From: Datura wrightii
Lineage: Eukaryota; Streptophyta; Magnoliopsida; Solanales; Solanaceae
NCBI GenBank assembly: GCA_035772735.1
Contig: JASDFA010000003.1
Location: 60,136,501-60,200,500 of the forward strand
Length of the DNA: 64,000 bases
Direction: 5' to 3'
Both the position numbers and the translations under genes were made by a program. Each line of letters opens with the position of its first letter. Position 1 is the stretch's first letter. Below the pieces are notes generated by a model. That model was not told the DNA's origin and did not search any database. It saw only the letters and a list, made by a program, of their open reading frames with translations. Below, piece by piece: positions 30,981-42,366 of the stretch.

Positions 30981-32852
30981 GGTACCACAAGTACAATTTA
31001 ATTTTTTTTCATTTGTGTTGATTTTGTTTATTTTCATCTTGTTGTTGTTTTTGGTGGAGAATTAAGCACAGATGGAGGGGAAGTCTGAGTACCCTTGGAG
31101 GAGGAAGCTAAGAAGCGTGAAAGAGGGAATGTGTGGGGTCGAATACCCACTTGTTCAAAAATGAAGAAAAACATGTTCTTAGCTAGGCCTAGAGGCCCCA
31201 TGGAGTATTTCTGACCCTTTTTTTGAATTTTAATTAGATGCTTCGAGGCCATAGCATGATTCAAGTGTGGGGTGAGCGAAATTTTAAAATTTTGTGCTTA
31301 ATGATTTCGGGTGAATTTAGTGCTTGATAGGTATTGGTTGAGGGAAATATTTTTAGTTGAGCATGATTCCCCACCCGTTGGTTTTTCTTTTCGGTTCTTT
31401 TCCGACGGCGGGCACTTTGAACCAAAGAATTAAAATTTTCTTTGTTTGTATATAGTTGTTTTTAGTCATAGTTAGGGACTATTCCCGACGATGGATAGAT
31501 GACGACCTTCTTGAGGGAAAATTAGTCAATAGGTTTTGGTTTTTGAACCCACAGCTAATTGATGGCTTGATGTTCATGTTATGTGCTATACATGATTGTG
31601 AGATGCAAGTGTGGTTAGTGTTGAAGCATGTAAGAAGTTGTATTACTTTATTTGAGACACCTAGGCTCTTGAATATGACTCTATGTGCTTATAGCTTAAT
31701 TTTGAATTCTTGTGATTAGCTGAGTTATGAGTGTGCTGAATTTGTCTTGAATTGAGCATGTGCTATGAGTGTAAGGTTTTGAATATTCCATGCTATTGTG
31801 TAGTGTTTAGAACTTTCCTGGTGTGTATACAAAACGAAATAAGGGATGTCAATTGTAGGAGATGATTTAGGCATTTCTTTGAATCATCCTAATTTTTATC
31901 CCTCACTTTACCTACCTTGAATGTCATATCCTAGTTAGCCCCATTGAACCTTAAGCCTATTCTTTGATAGCTGAAACATAAGCTTAATCCTTTTTTATCA
32001 ATAGACTTGAAGTTGCTCCAAAAACCTAAGCGCTTAAGTGAAAAATCCAAAAGAGTAAAGGGGTGAGAATTGTGAAAAAGAAGGAAAAATAACGCTTGTA
32101 GGAGTTGAGGAAAAGATTAGAGGTGCACTTGTTTGAAAATGTTTGAGTATTGGTAGGGAGTAAGAGAACTAATGAATGAAAAAGTTGCTTAAGTACTCCT
32201 TACTAATAAGCTAAGTGTGCTTAAAGAAATGAGAAACAAAAGAGGAAATTTAAGAGTGAAAAGAATGAAGGTGAAGTAAGAGAAGAGATGTCCGTAATGA
32301 ACGTTTGATGTATTAAAAGAGCTTGGGGAATATAGCCACTATTACTGGCCAGAGTAGTGCCTACTCGTCCCTTAGCTTACATTACGACCCGATAAGTCCT
32401 ACTTGATCTTACGGTCAAACATTCTTAAATTAGTGGAGTAAAACACTAAGGGCAAGCTTATGGGTCAATACATGTGGCATGTGAATTCTTTGTGATTGTG
32501 AGCTTAATTCTTATCCATATACCCATAGACGTTATAATTTGAAAATTTCTGAGTAAAAATGGGTAACTCTCTTGTTGTGAGGGCACATGTTTAATGAAGG
32601 ATAAAATTCATGTCGGATTTCTTGATCGGTTGATTTGCATGAGTTTGTTGAGATTGAGAGTCGATTCTTGAGGTTAGGAAGTCTTAACATAGTTATATTT
32701 GCTTTTGATGGTTACACCGTGCATGCCATATTTTTAACTTGCTATCTAAAAACAATCGTTGTAGCTGTAGCTTGAATTGTCTTTCTTTAATTTTTTATGT
32801 TTGAGTCTTCATGTGCATGAGATGTAAAAGAGTTGTTCGAGGACGAACAAGG
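30981..32852 (+). other. Non-coding 3' region of ATH-NA
   Basis: No third ORF and no pol. Contains a polypurine-like TTCAAGTGTGGGGTGAG (31260-31276). A block near 31490-31535 (GATGGATAGATGACGACC, CTTGAGGGAAAATTAGTC) is conserved in ATH-3/4 (57969-58010). An AGGA-loop stem TTGTTCG-AGGA-CGAACAA lies at 32833-32850. Confidence 0.75.
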
Positions 32853-32869
32853 CTTTAAGTGTGGGGTAG
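32853..32869 (+). other. Polypurine tract (ATH-NA)
   Basis: CTTTAAGTGTGGGGTAG, immediately before the 3' LTR. Confidence 0.85.
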
Positions 32870-34460
32870 TGATCTAGGGCATAATTACGTGCCCAAGTGC
32901 TATTTTATAGCTTAATTTATCGGGTTGTCTAATTATACACTTACATGTTTTGTGTAAATTTGGGTATGCACTAACCAACATGATTAGTCCTTGTTTTGTA
33001 GGTGTAAAATGCATATGAGGGACTAAATAATGATGGGTGAAGTGAAGGAACGGAGTTGGAAGTGAATTGCAAAAGATGGCAAGAAAACATGCCATGGCAA
33101 GGCTAGCCGCGCCAGGCAGCGCGCCACGTTGTGCGTGTGCCGCGCCCAGCGTGTGCCACGCTAAGGCCATGCGCGCAAAATTCTGCCCTCCAAGGCGCCT
33201 GCGCGCCAGCGTCCGTGCCACGCCAGGCACTACTGCACGCCGCAGGCCGTGTCACTCTAGCCATCGCACGAGAGGAGCTCCGTGCCACGCCGTGTGTCGC
33301 GCAGGCACGTCGCACAACACCTGCCGAGGATGCAATTTCCAGTGGGCTTCCGTGTTACCTCCGTGGCACGGAGGCAAATTGGCGCGTTCACCTCCGTGCC
33401 ACGGAGCCATTCCATGACAGGCCCAAAATTGCAAATTTCCTATTTACTATAAATTAAACCCTTAGCTTCTAAAATCATTTGTCACGAAATATTTTTTGGA
33501 AACCGTAGAGGAGCGAAGGGAGAAGTGAAGAACTCACCTAGGGTTCACTAATATTACATTCTCGTTTACCTTTTCTTGTAAGTACTCCACTTTAACGATG
33601 TGTTTAAGTTATTGTACGAACATTAGTGGATAAAACCCTTCCTCTAGGGTTGAGGCCACGTGATATGATTGTAATGCATGTATTTGTTTTGGTTTGAGTT
33701 GTTAATTGTTGTTTTGTCTTACATTCTTTATTATGGTTTTTTTTATGCTTGATCACCATGAAAACATACATGTTAATCTAGGTAAAAGATTGAAATAGTA
33801 ACCCTAGGCAAGAACATAGGAAAGTAGGGAGCAAGTTCTTATCTTACGATAGGATTCGAGGTTAGGATAGAAATTGTACCTAATTCACCTTGCTTGGTTG
33901 ATAAAATGGGATGATAGCAAGACACTGACTTAGAATTGTCTCTCCACCACTCGTACAAGTAGTTGTGAAGCTAAGTTAGGTTAAATGATTAGAGGTACGA
34001 AAGTCCCTAATCAAGAGCACAAACCCCGTAAACCACATCCATGTAGTTGAATTGCCCACGAACTAGGATGTCACATCCCCGCTCAACGATGTAGTTGTGA
34101 GGCTAGTTTGTCGTGTTTAGAGGCTCGAGAGACCATGAACATCGCATTTCCAACTATGTGAGACAACATCTGATAATTTCATACGTGAACCATTACAAAG
34201 TGTAGCATAGCATGATTATCCGACCTTAGCTCTAGTTGCTTCTTGTATTGTTTCTAGATTGTTTTATGACCACCCCAAAACTTAATTATAATTTACCAAA
34301 ATCTTCTATAATCAACACTTGTGAAGGTTAATCTTACACTTGAACTTCTTAATTTGCTGATTGGTCCAGTCCCTATGGCTTCGACATCCGGCTCTTAAAA
34401 AGGGCCACTGTATTACTTGTACGACCGCGTACTCCTGCGTGTGCGCTAGGAAAAAATAGG
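32870..34460 (+). repeat. 3' LTR of ATH-NA
   Basis: About 1591 bp, close match to the 5' LTR with scattered, mostly C/T and G/A differences and a short deletion near 32950. Cleaner CpG-rich hairpins, e.g. CCTCCGTGGCACGGAGG near 33360. Donor-like CTT|GTAAGTACT at 33578. Confidence 0.9.
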
Positions 34461-34465
34461 AATTA

Positions 34466-35110
34466 GGATATTTAAGGATGGAATGATATAAATGAGAGAT
34501 GGGAAAATTGTGAACTAAATTATGAAGGGGAGCGATACCATAGAAGTTCAAATCCATATGTTTCCCCTCCCAAGGTTGAGGCATACCAAATGTAACCCTG
34601 AGTGAGTGATGTTGGTAACTTAAAGATAGAGGGATGTTGGCAAGAGTTTTGAAGAAGTTTGAGTCCAAAGATAGTGAGGTAAAGGAGCTTAAAAGGGAGG
34701 TGTCTAACCTCACCCAAACGGTGAGTTCTCATTCCTTTTCCATTAAACATTTGGAAGCTTAAATGGACCACCTTTCGTCCCAAATGAATCCCTGGATGAA
34801 GGGAACCCTCCCAAGTGATATCATACCAAATCCAAAGAAGAATTTCCATTGCATGGAGATTGTCATTAGGAGCAGAAAAATTATGGCCAATGCGGGTGTG
34901 AAGGCCAAACAAGCGGATGATCCAAGAATAAATGATGGAGTGGAAGATATAGCGCCAAAAGCACAATGTTGTGTTGATGATGAAGAGGAACGTGAAGAGG
35001 GAGGAGTGGCTATTACTCCCAAAGATTTTGATGCTGAGAAAGAGGTAGAGGAGGCCACAAATGCACAAGGTCAAGAGCCTAGAACCCTACCTCCTTACCC
35101 GAGTGGTTAG
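34466..35110 (+). pseudogene. gag C-terminal part (GPC)
   Basis: Resumes GPC gag after ATH-NA. The readable coiled-coil-like stretch KKFESKDSEVKELKREVSNL is near 34655-34715, followed by a stop and MDHLSSQMNPWMKGTLPSDI and NPKKNFHCMEIVIRS (34763-34880), the same tail as GPB-1. It ends in an acidic linker before protease. Confidence 0.78.
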
Positions 35111-35831
35111 TGAACAAAAAAGAGGACAACCAGTTCTAAAAAAGTTAATTGATATGTTTAGCAAGTTGTCCATCAGCAAATCACTGGTTAATGCATTTCT
35201 CCAAATGCCAGGATATGCTAAATTCATGAAAGAGCTGCTGAATAAAAAGAATATAGTGGATGTGGGCACAGTGGAGGTGTGGAATCACTATAGTGTTGCG
35301 AGGGCTAGCAACCTTGCTCCAAAAAGAGAGGATACTGAGGCATTCATTATCCCTTGCACTATTGGGTGTGTATGTTCAACAAGGCATTATGTGATCTCGG
35401 GGCTAGCATCAATCTCATGCGTCTCACAATCTTCAAGATGTTAGGTTTGGGAAGTCCTAAGCCTACAAGCATGAGGCTATTGATGGCATATCATTCGATC
35501 AAGTGTCCCGTTAGAGTTTTTAAGGATTTCTTGGTCCGATGCACAAGTTTATTCTACCAGGCGACTTTGTCATGTTGGATTGTGACATGGATATTGAGGT
35601 TCCCATCATCTTAGGGAAACCATTGCTAGCCACAGGAAGAGCACTTGTTGATATGGAGCTAGGTGAATCGAAATTTAGAGTTGATGGGGAAGAGGTCACT
35701 TTTAATGTATATCAACCAACAGCATCCCCTGACAAATCTAAAGTGATTGCAGTTCTTGCCGAGGACAAGGATCAAAGGAGTGAGTGTGAAGATGAAGTTG
35801 ATAGGGAGGATGATCCTCCAAATGAATGATG
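35111..35831 (+). pseudogene. Aspartic protease domain (GPC), frameshifted
   Basis: Linker SKLSISKSLVNAFLQMPGYA (Gln intact), then FIIPCTIG, a frame change, NKALCDLGASINLMRL (active site DLGAS), another frame change, and MHKFILPGDFVMLDCDMDIE with VPIILGKPLLATGRALVDME. Two frameshifts (about 35370 and 35535) inactivate it. The C-terminus ends acidic (DREDDPPNE). Confidence 0.83.
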
Positions 35832-35849
35832 TTGTTGATGAACCCATTG

Positions 35850-35892
35850 AGCCACAACGTTAAATAAGGCACTTTTTGGGAGGCGACCCAAG
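35850..35892 (+). repeat. Post-protease hairpin motif (GPC)
   Basis: ACAACGTTAAATAAGGCAC followed by TTGGG-AGGCGA-CCCAA (35876-35891), 19 bases after the protease stop. First hairpin decayed, second intact. Confidence 0.62.
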
Positions 35893-35964
35893 TTCTTTTA
35901 ACTTAAGTTGTTTTTGTTGTTTTTGGTATTGTAGGATGATTGGGTGACAAACAATGTGAAAGAA

Positions 35965-36250
35965 AACAGGGGAAGAGCCGTGTGAGACCTACGAAACGCA
36001 GGTGCTCATGAGCAAATTGCAGCCCAGGTGCATGGATGAACCAGAAAGCTGGGAGAAACTGAGGGACTTCTGTGCCTCAGTTGTGAAATGCAGGAGCTAA
36101 TCTGTGAAACGCAAGTCTGGCGCAGCCTTGAGCCAGAATTCCTGGTAACAATCTAAAAAAATTTCTGTGATTTGTGAGCCACCTGTGAAAAACAGATGAC
36201 CTCCTGTGGACATAAGTCCAGCGTAGGTGCAGATATGCAATGTCATTTAA
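35965..36250. repeat. Internal AAACGCAGGTG motif array (GPC)
   Basis: Repeats such as CTACGAAACGCAGGTG, GTGAAATGCAGGAG and GTGAAACGCAAG. The same motif occurs in the GPC LTR (24380-24530) and again at 37215-37440, where CTGCGAATCGCAGG and CTGCGAAACGCAGGTG are near-palindromic. Confidence 0.68.
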
Positions 36251-37598
36251 ATGTTGACCGACCCATTGACTTAGCTGACCCTTAGCTGACCCAAATTTGT
36301 TGAAATTCTCCCCAATTCCCAAAATCTACATTTTCTTCACTTTTTTTTACCTTCCCCATGACCCTAACTACCACCCATTTCACTTTCCCCATTACTCCAT
36401 TTAATTCCACCATTAAACCTAGCAATCCACTCACATTCCATCCATATATAAAACCCGTCTTCCTTCAACATCTTCTATCACCATTCTCTACTCCTTCACT
36501 AAACAAAAGAATTTCAAATTTTTGGCTAGTCATTGTGAGCAAAGATTTTAAGTTTTCAATTTCCATTACTCTACTCTGTAATTTGGTATGTATTGCTTAC
36601 TATTCTTAGGTTTTCATGACTTTGATGGGTGTAGCATCAAATAATGCATGCTAGTATCTATCTTTTTCTTAATGCATGTCCTCCCATTACCCATGTATGT
36701 TATTCATTCCTTTTCTATTGTTGATTGTTGTGGGTATTGTGGGGAAGGTTCAAATTGCAAAATGTGCGTATTGTTGTTCATCTTGATAGATATAATACAT
36801 GGGTTCTATGTTTTGAAATATTAGTTAGGAGTGAATTCTGAGTAGCCAGTATGATTGAAATGCACGATTTTTCCGATAATAGATTTGTTGACGTCTTTCT
36901 TAAGGAAAAATCATCAGTTTTGTTCTTTTGTGCTATTACCAATGTGAGATGTAGATGAGTTGATATATTTGTGGAATTGAGTTTCTATAGTTTGATTGGG
37001 TGGGGCACTCAACGTTTGACAATGATAGACGGGGTAGCATCCATCTTAAAGTAAGGAGTTGAGTGGTTCCAAAGATTTCTTTGGGTATTTTTTTGATTGA
37101 TAATTCTTTCAGGGAAAGTATGAGTACCTGTTAGATGAAATATGCTCATTCTTGTGTAAAAATTGGTCTTCTTATTCCCTGTGAAAATCATTAGGTCACT
37201 ACTTTGTGCCTGCAAGGCATGGATGAGGGCATGTGAAATGCAGGCTGAAGCGCAGGAGCAGGGAGAGGTTTCAAACTCATTATCACCTGCCTGTGCTACA
37301 CCTGGGAGCTATGGGTTGCCACTAGTGAAACACAGGTGAATCGCCGGTTACTGCAAACATTGGCCATGTTTCAATCGTAGACTTGCGACGCACCTGCGAA
37401 TCGCAGGTCTCTACCTGCGAAACGCAGGTGCAACGTAGGTGCTGCCAGTCCCTGATATTAATGCATCATTTCTTTTGACATCCAATATTTTAATTTCTTT
37501 TCCTTAGATTAGTATAGTTGTCACCTTTAATTTTCATTTATAAAAAATATAAAAAGAAGTTTGGTATGTTTATGACACTAACATTGTCTTACAGAATC
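36251..37598 (+). promoter_or_regulatory. Putative internal promoter, leader and intron before GPC third ORF
   Basis: TATATAAAA at 36445-36453 and a pyrimidine-rich leader are followed by donor-like TTTG|GTATGT (intron from 36586). About 1009 bases later comes acceptor-like TTGTCTTACAG (ending 37594), four bases before ATG 37599. The intron candidate holds the second motif array (37215-37440). Pattern evidence only. Confidence 0.48.
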
Positions 37599-37810
37599 AT
37601 GACATCTTCCAGGCAAGCAGACAAAGGGAAGGCCCCTTCCACATCCAAAAGAAAAGGGAAGGGAAAAGCCAAAGCAACCCCTGTCCCCACCAACACGAGG
37701 GATGCTATTATTTATTGTGTGCCTGACATGAAAGCGCACTACCTTATATGCATGGAGAGGTCAATCACCACCAAAAAGCGCTTTAACTTGGATGTGCTGG
37801 GGAATGACTT
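37599..37810 (+). pseudogene. Third ORF, N-terminal part (GPC)
   Basis: Starts MTSSRQADKGKAPSTSKRKG, a basic Ser/Lys-rich head resembling that of ATH-4 (MASRQDKGKGASTS), then YLICMERSITTKKRFNLDVL, which resembles the opening of the putative plant transposon protein domain. Cut at 37810 by the TEK-2 LTR. Function unknown; sometimes regarded as the env-like position of Athila elements. Confidence 0.6.
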
Positions 37811-39820
37811 TGTCATGACCCAAGTCTACACCCTAAACACGATACGGTACTTAGGATCACAAGTGACCCCAAGCAAACCCAAGGCATAGCATAATTCTAT
37901 AATGACTAAACTATTGTGAAAGACTATTAAGCGGTAGTTGACTAAAGTAATAACCAAATACTGAATAATAAAGAACATTCTGATAAATTACAGATATTTT
38001 CTCAAATACTGAGACTCAAACTTAATCTTACATATACTATCTGACAGACTTCTAAAACAAATGATGAGTTGCTGGGACAAAACCCAACTAACTCTAATGT
38101 GTGAAGCTAAAAATGAAATAGCAAAGCTGAAAATGAAAACTACGACCCTCAAAAAATGAGAAACTAGCTGCAATGCTAAGGCTGGATTCCTGAGCCTATA
38201 TCATAAAATGATATAGCACGTGGAAATATGTGATCAGTACTTCGAATGTACTGAGTATGTGAGATGTAAATAGAAAATACATGTACTGAAGACTTGTAAA
38301 CTAAACTGAAATAACATGCAATGACCCTATATGAAATCAGAAATACTGCAAATAGTCTGACATATATGGGATACTCTAAAAGCCCACTGTACCTTGCCAG
38401 GGTATAGTGGCTGAGCTGTGTGATAATTATTTCGGGCCCATTCTAGCTAATAACCTACGGTGGCATATAGTTCTAGAAACCTAGGTGCGCTGATCCTCGA
38501 CTCGCTTGGTACGAAGTACTACTCCCACTGAAAACCTAATTATATCTAGCTGGGCTGATAGCTCAAAACTGATGTCCTAAGACTAAGTTTGAACTACTTA
38601 TCTGGAAGTATTTCGAGAGTCTAAGGACCTAAAAGAAACTATGTTCTAAGACTTGTCAGAGTTGCTTTATCAGAAACTTTTGTAGCAGTCTAAAGAACGA
38701 TGAACATGCTGATAAACTGATACTACGGAATATACTATGTACTGAAAATATTACTACGAATGAGCATAGTGGAGATGATGAAAATTACTATAAAGCACAT
38801 TTGCACATTTCTATGAGAAAGTCATACATATGTGACAATTCATGTTATTTTAAAACATTGCTAGTTTTAGAAATACAATCTATGAAAAATCATGCCAAGT
38901 CCAAGTTCAAGTGAGACATATTGTATAGCTCAAATTACTATCATGAGTATTTAATAATTCTAATCATGCAAGCCTAACATCATAGAGAAAGTAGGGAAAA
39001 CGTTTAACAGTCAAAACAAAATCCCTAGGTTATGATTTTTAGAAATACATTATGGCTAGTGTTTTTAGAAACTTTGGAACACAAGGGTGAAAGGAATACC
39101 CCCGCTAAATCCCCACATACCTGAAGAAGAATCCCAGAGAATTAGCTTGGAAATTCTGAGAAGAGATGGATGCCCTAGTTCCTGGCTTGAGAGGAAAACT
39201 CTAGACTCTACGTACTGTTCCTGTAAGCCTAGGAGATAAACTGAGGAGAGTATCGATTTAATCCCCTCTAAAAATACCCCAATATGACGAAGTTGATGAG
39301 TTAGGAGCTTAGGATTTGACAAAAATACCCTTGGGTAACTATTTCAAAACCTGACTGTCCAAATCCAACGGGCCTCACAGCGAGTCATTTTTTCTGACCA
39401 CAACTCATTAGATCTAGTCGTTGGTTTTAGGCCTGGAAGTCAGTTTCTAGACTCGAACCAACGGATGGACAAGATGACTCATTAGACGCAGCAACCGGTC
39501 ATTTTCCAGTCACAGTCACGGGAAAGATTTTGAACAAGTTCTGAACTTCTCCCAATGGACGGACATAATGACCCGTTAGCTGAAACAATGGGTCGTTGTT
39601 TCCAACTATTTTTTGAGGGAGAAATTAAACACTTTCTAGATTTCCTCTAACGGCTCCCTAGGATGAGATGTTATAAAAAACAATGACTCGTTGTTTGGCT
39701 CGTGGCTTGGAAGACAAACTTTTAATTATATTCTGAACTTGACAGAAAAGGTAACACAACGACTTGCTGCCACTAACAATGGGTCATTTTACCATTTATT
39801 GAATATCAGGAATGAAAACT
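37811..39820 (-). repeat. TEK-2, chromoviral LTR, interrupted
   Basis: Plus-strand start TGTCATGACCCAAGTC. Internal landmarks (GTACTTCGAATGTACTGAGTATG; motif array 39360-39790 with ACGACTC/AACGGGTC forms) match chromoviral LTRs, although this is a more distant subfamily. It breaks at 39820 where TEK-3 begins; the rest must lie right of the window. AAACT (39816-39820) should be the TEK-3 target duplicate. Confidence 0.7.
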
Positions 39821-42157
39821 TGTTATACCCCGAGAGCCCAAAGATCGCATCCGGGAGTTGAATGAGAATGTAAAGTTAATGTTACAGACAAAGGACGAGT
39901 CGTGAGAGGACTCGTGAGGACAGCCCACGAGTCGTCATGTGACTTGTGGGGAGGCAAGTGAGGAGTTTGGGAAGTTTGAAGAAAAGAGTCCCCATGGGCG
40001 TGGCAACGACTTGTGGTCATACCCCACGAGTTGTAAAGTCAGTCGTGGGGTGGGAGAGAAGGAAGTAAGGCAGTGTATCCAATAACTGGTGACCACGAGT
40101 CATGGTCACCCCTAACGAGTTGTGATGTCAACCATTACGAGCCTAGGAGATAAGGTAAGGCAGTGTACTTGACGAGCAGGGTGACGAGTCGTTGCCCTGG
40201 ACCACGAGTCATCAGGTCGTCCGTTAGGACCACTTGGTAGTAATTTCCTGCAAATTTAGTAAGGGCCTTTTCGTAATTCCTAAGTTCCTAAAGCCTAAAC
40301 TACGTCGTTTAAGACTCGTTTTAGTGGATTTTTTTGGGGGGGGGACATATTGTAAGTTATTTCCTTCCATGTATGCAAACTTGAGAGGTTGAGAAGGTGA
40401 TCTAGAGCAAGTCCTCAAGGTTTTCATTCAAATCCTTCTTGGGCAATCAAATAAGTGGTAGAATAAATCCCTTCCAGGTATGTAGGGTTATGAGTTGGTG
40501 TTTCCTTCCACACCCATGCCCAACTTCTAACTAAATATGAAAATTTTCTATAATCAAGTTATGGGGTATTTTACCCAAATGCATGAATCCTCAATTTCTT
40601 TACATGGGTATGAATTGATTATGATTTTATTATCGAATTGTGAAGAATGGGCTAATTTTATAATGATTTCAATTGAAAACTATGTTTCTAGCCTTATAAA
40701 TGTTGAAGCCTATTGATGACATGATCCTGAAAAGTGAGATTTGTGAAGTAAATGCAATAAAGATGAGATATTATGATGAAAAGCATGATTTGAAGCTACC
40801 TATGTTTATAGTTGTGTTTTCAATAAGAATTGAGTATTTCAAAATATAATAAAACCTTGGGCAATGCCCATAGGTTAAGTTTAAATGAGGATTTTTTTGA
40901 ACTAGGCCTACCATATTGTTTTGGAGCGAAGACTCCCAAAGTTTATATTCTAGCTTGTGGAATGTTTCGAGCTAATTCTTCCTACGCATAGCTTACCACA
41001 TGGTTTTGGATCAAAGGCTCCCATGTATGTTTTCAGCTTGTGGTTTTGAACTAAAGCTTCTCATATGCATGATTTCGTATTTGAGATGTATTTGATTATT
41101 GAGATTCCTCAATAGACGATGTTGAGCTTCGTTAAATACGATGTAGAGCACTGCATGTTTTTGGGAGAAGATTCTAGCACCGAGCGGGCGAAAGGTCAAT
41201 CACCCCATGGCCCAGAACTACGCGCTAATGTAGTTTGATACTATTATATTATTGGGACCTCCCTTGTGAGATATACCCAGCCCCAATATCCCTTCAGCTT
41301 GATATCGATATCATGGTAGCGTCCTTAGCCTTTCCAAGGTTTTGGATGGCTCTGTCGACTTGAGTGTAATAGTCGGGACCATGTAAGCTCTATCGTGGTA
41401 TGTTGGTTAAGTGATGAGTCTCCCATTGTTCCTCATGATTTCAGATATGGATATTTGTGACTTATGAGATTTATGTAAATGCATGTTCTAAAGAAGGTTT
41501 GACTCAAGGTTCAACTTTTACTTATAAATGTTAGAATTCAGCTTTGAGTCAATCAATTCAGTTATGATGTTATCAAGCCCATTATATCATGTTATGAAAA
41601 AGGATCATGATTTCAGAAAGAATGCATGAAAGACTTACTCTCAGTTTACTGATGTTATGTTTTAATTAATGCATTGTGTTTAAAAGGTTTAACTTACTTT
41701 ATCGGTTTTACATACCTTGCATTCTCGGTACATTCCATGTACTGACCGCATACTTTCTATGTTGTATCATTTCATGATACACGATCCGGCTCTCAGGTTC
41801 AACCCTACTCTTAGAAAACTTATCGGAGTTAGCGTTTGCTTATTGGTGTGTCCTGATCTTTTGAGGTCCCGACTATCTATCTTTTCTTTATGTATTTCAG
41901 TTTTCGGCTTGTTGATTTAGTTGGGATCCTGTCCCATCAATTCATCATGTTTAGAGGCTATTCAGACATATGTATGTATTTAGCTTCGGATTTTATATTT
42001 TTGTGTTCTATTCAAGCTAGACTTCCTCTATGATTGTATTGTCGATTATTCAGTCTCTTGTTTGATTTGGATGTATTCTTATGCCATGGGTAGACTTGGG
42101 TTCTCTCGGGGCTCCTTGTCCCCTGTCGTGATCCGGGCCTCCATTCGGGTTGTTACA
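39821..42157 (+). repeat. 5' LTR of TEK-3
   Basis: 2337 bp, TGTTATACCCC...GGTTGTTACA. ACGAGTCGT motif array at 39895-40215. Poly-G run of about ten at 40335-40345. AAGCTTC/GAGCTTCGTT repeats mirror the minus LTRs. Confidence 0.88.
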
Positions 42158-42161
42158 AATA

Positions 42162-42173
42162 TGGTATCAGAGC
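42162..42173 (+). other. Primer binding site, initiator-Met type (TEK-3)
   Basis: TGGTATCAGAGC, perfect complement of the plant tRNA-iMet 3' end as I recall it, four bases after the LTR. Confidence 0.9.
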
Positions 42174-42366
42174 AATAGGTTTAAAGTATCCTAGTGTGTC
42201 TGAAAGCCTCATTAAGTAGAGTCTTTTTCATGGGTGTGAAGAGCACCACACTTATGACGAAGAGGCTACAAGATGTTTAGGAAATGTTCCCTTTTTTTAT
42301 GATCTATGTCGTGCGATGAAAAGTCTTTCTATCATCCTAATTCATGCTATTCGCGATTGCAGAATC

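Larger units (their letters stand above)
26753..34460 (+). mobile_element. ATH-NA, complete non-autonomous Athila-like element (gag-protease only)
   Basis: 7708 bp with LTRs 26753-28353 and 32870-34460, primer site 28360-28377, polypurine tract 32853-32869 and perfect 5-bp target duplications GGAAT (26748-26752 and 34461-34465). The inner part codes gag and protease, both with stops. No RT, RNase H, integrase or third ORF is found. The 3' region is homologous to that of ATH-3/4, so an autonomous Athila relative is the likely helper. Confidence 0.9.
24161..37810 (+). mobile_element. GPC, Athila-like LTR retrotransposon, interrupted
   Basis: Plus-strand element with 5' LTR, tRNA-Asp primer site, gag, protease, two-hairpin block, putative internal promoter and intron, and the start of a third ORF. 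ATH-NA is inserted in gag (26753-34460) and TEK-2 in the third ORF (37811). No RT or integrase is seen between protease and third ORF, so it is also a gag-protease type element, or lost pol. The 3' LTR is not in the window. Confidence 0.75.

Noticed and set aside
33067..33457. Overlapping Arg/Ala/Cys-rich open frames on both strands
   Set aside because: They lie in the GC-rich hairpin part of the ATH-NA LTR, occur in all frames, and are not conserved between the two LTR copies.
39360..40215. Short motif repeated with spacers, considered as a CRISPR array
   Set aside because: Motif copies are degenerate, irregularly spaced and in both orientations, inside LTRs of a plant genome.
40332..40346. 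Poly-G run as a quadruplex or functional tract
   Set aside because: Single run in a decayed LTR and absent from the other LTR copy (53980s); probably slippage.
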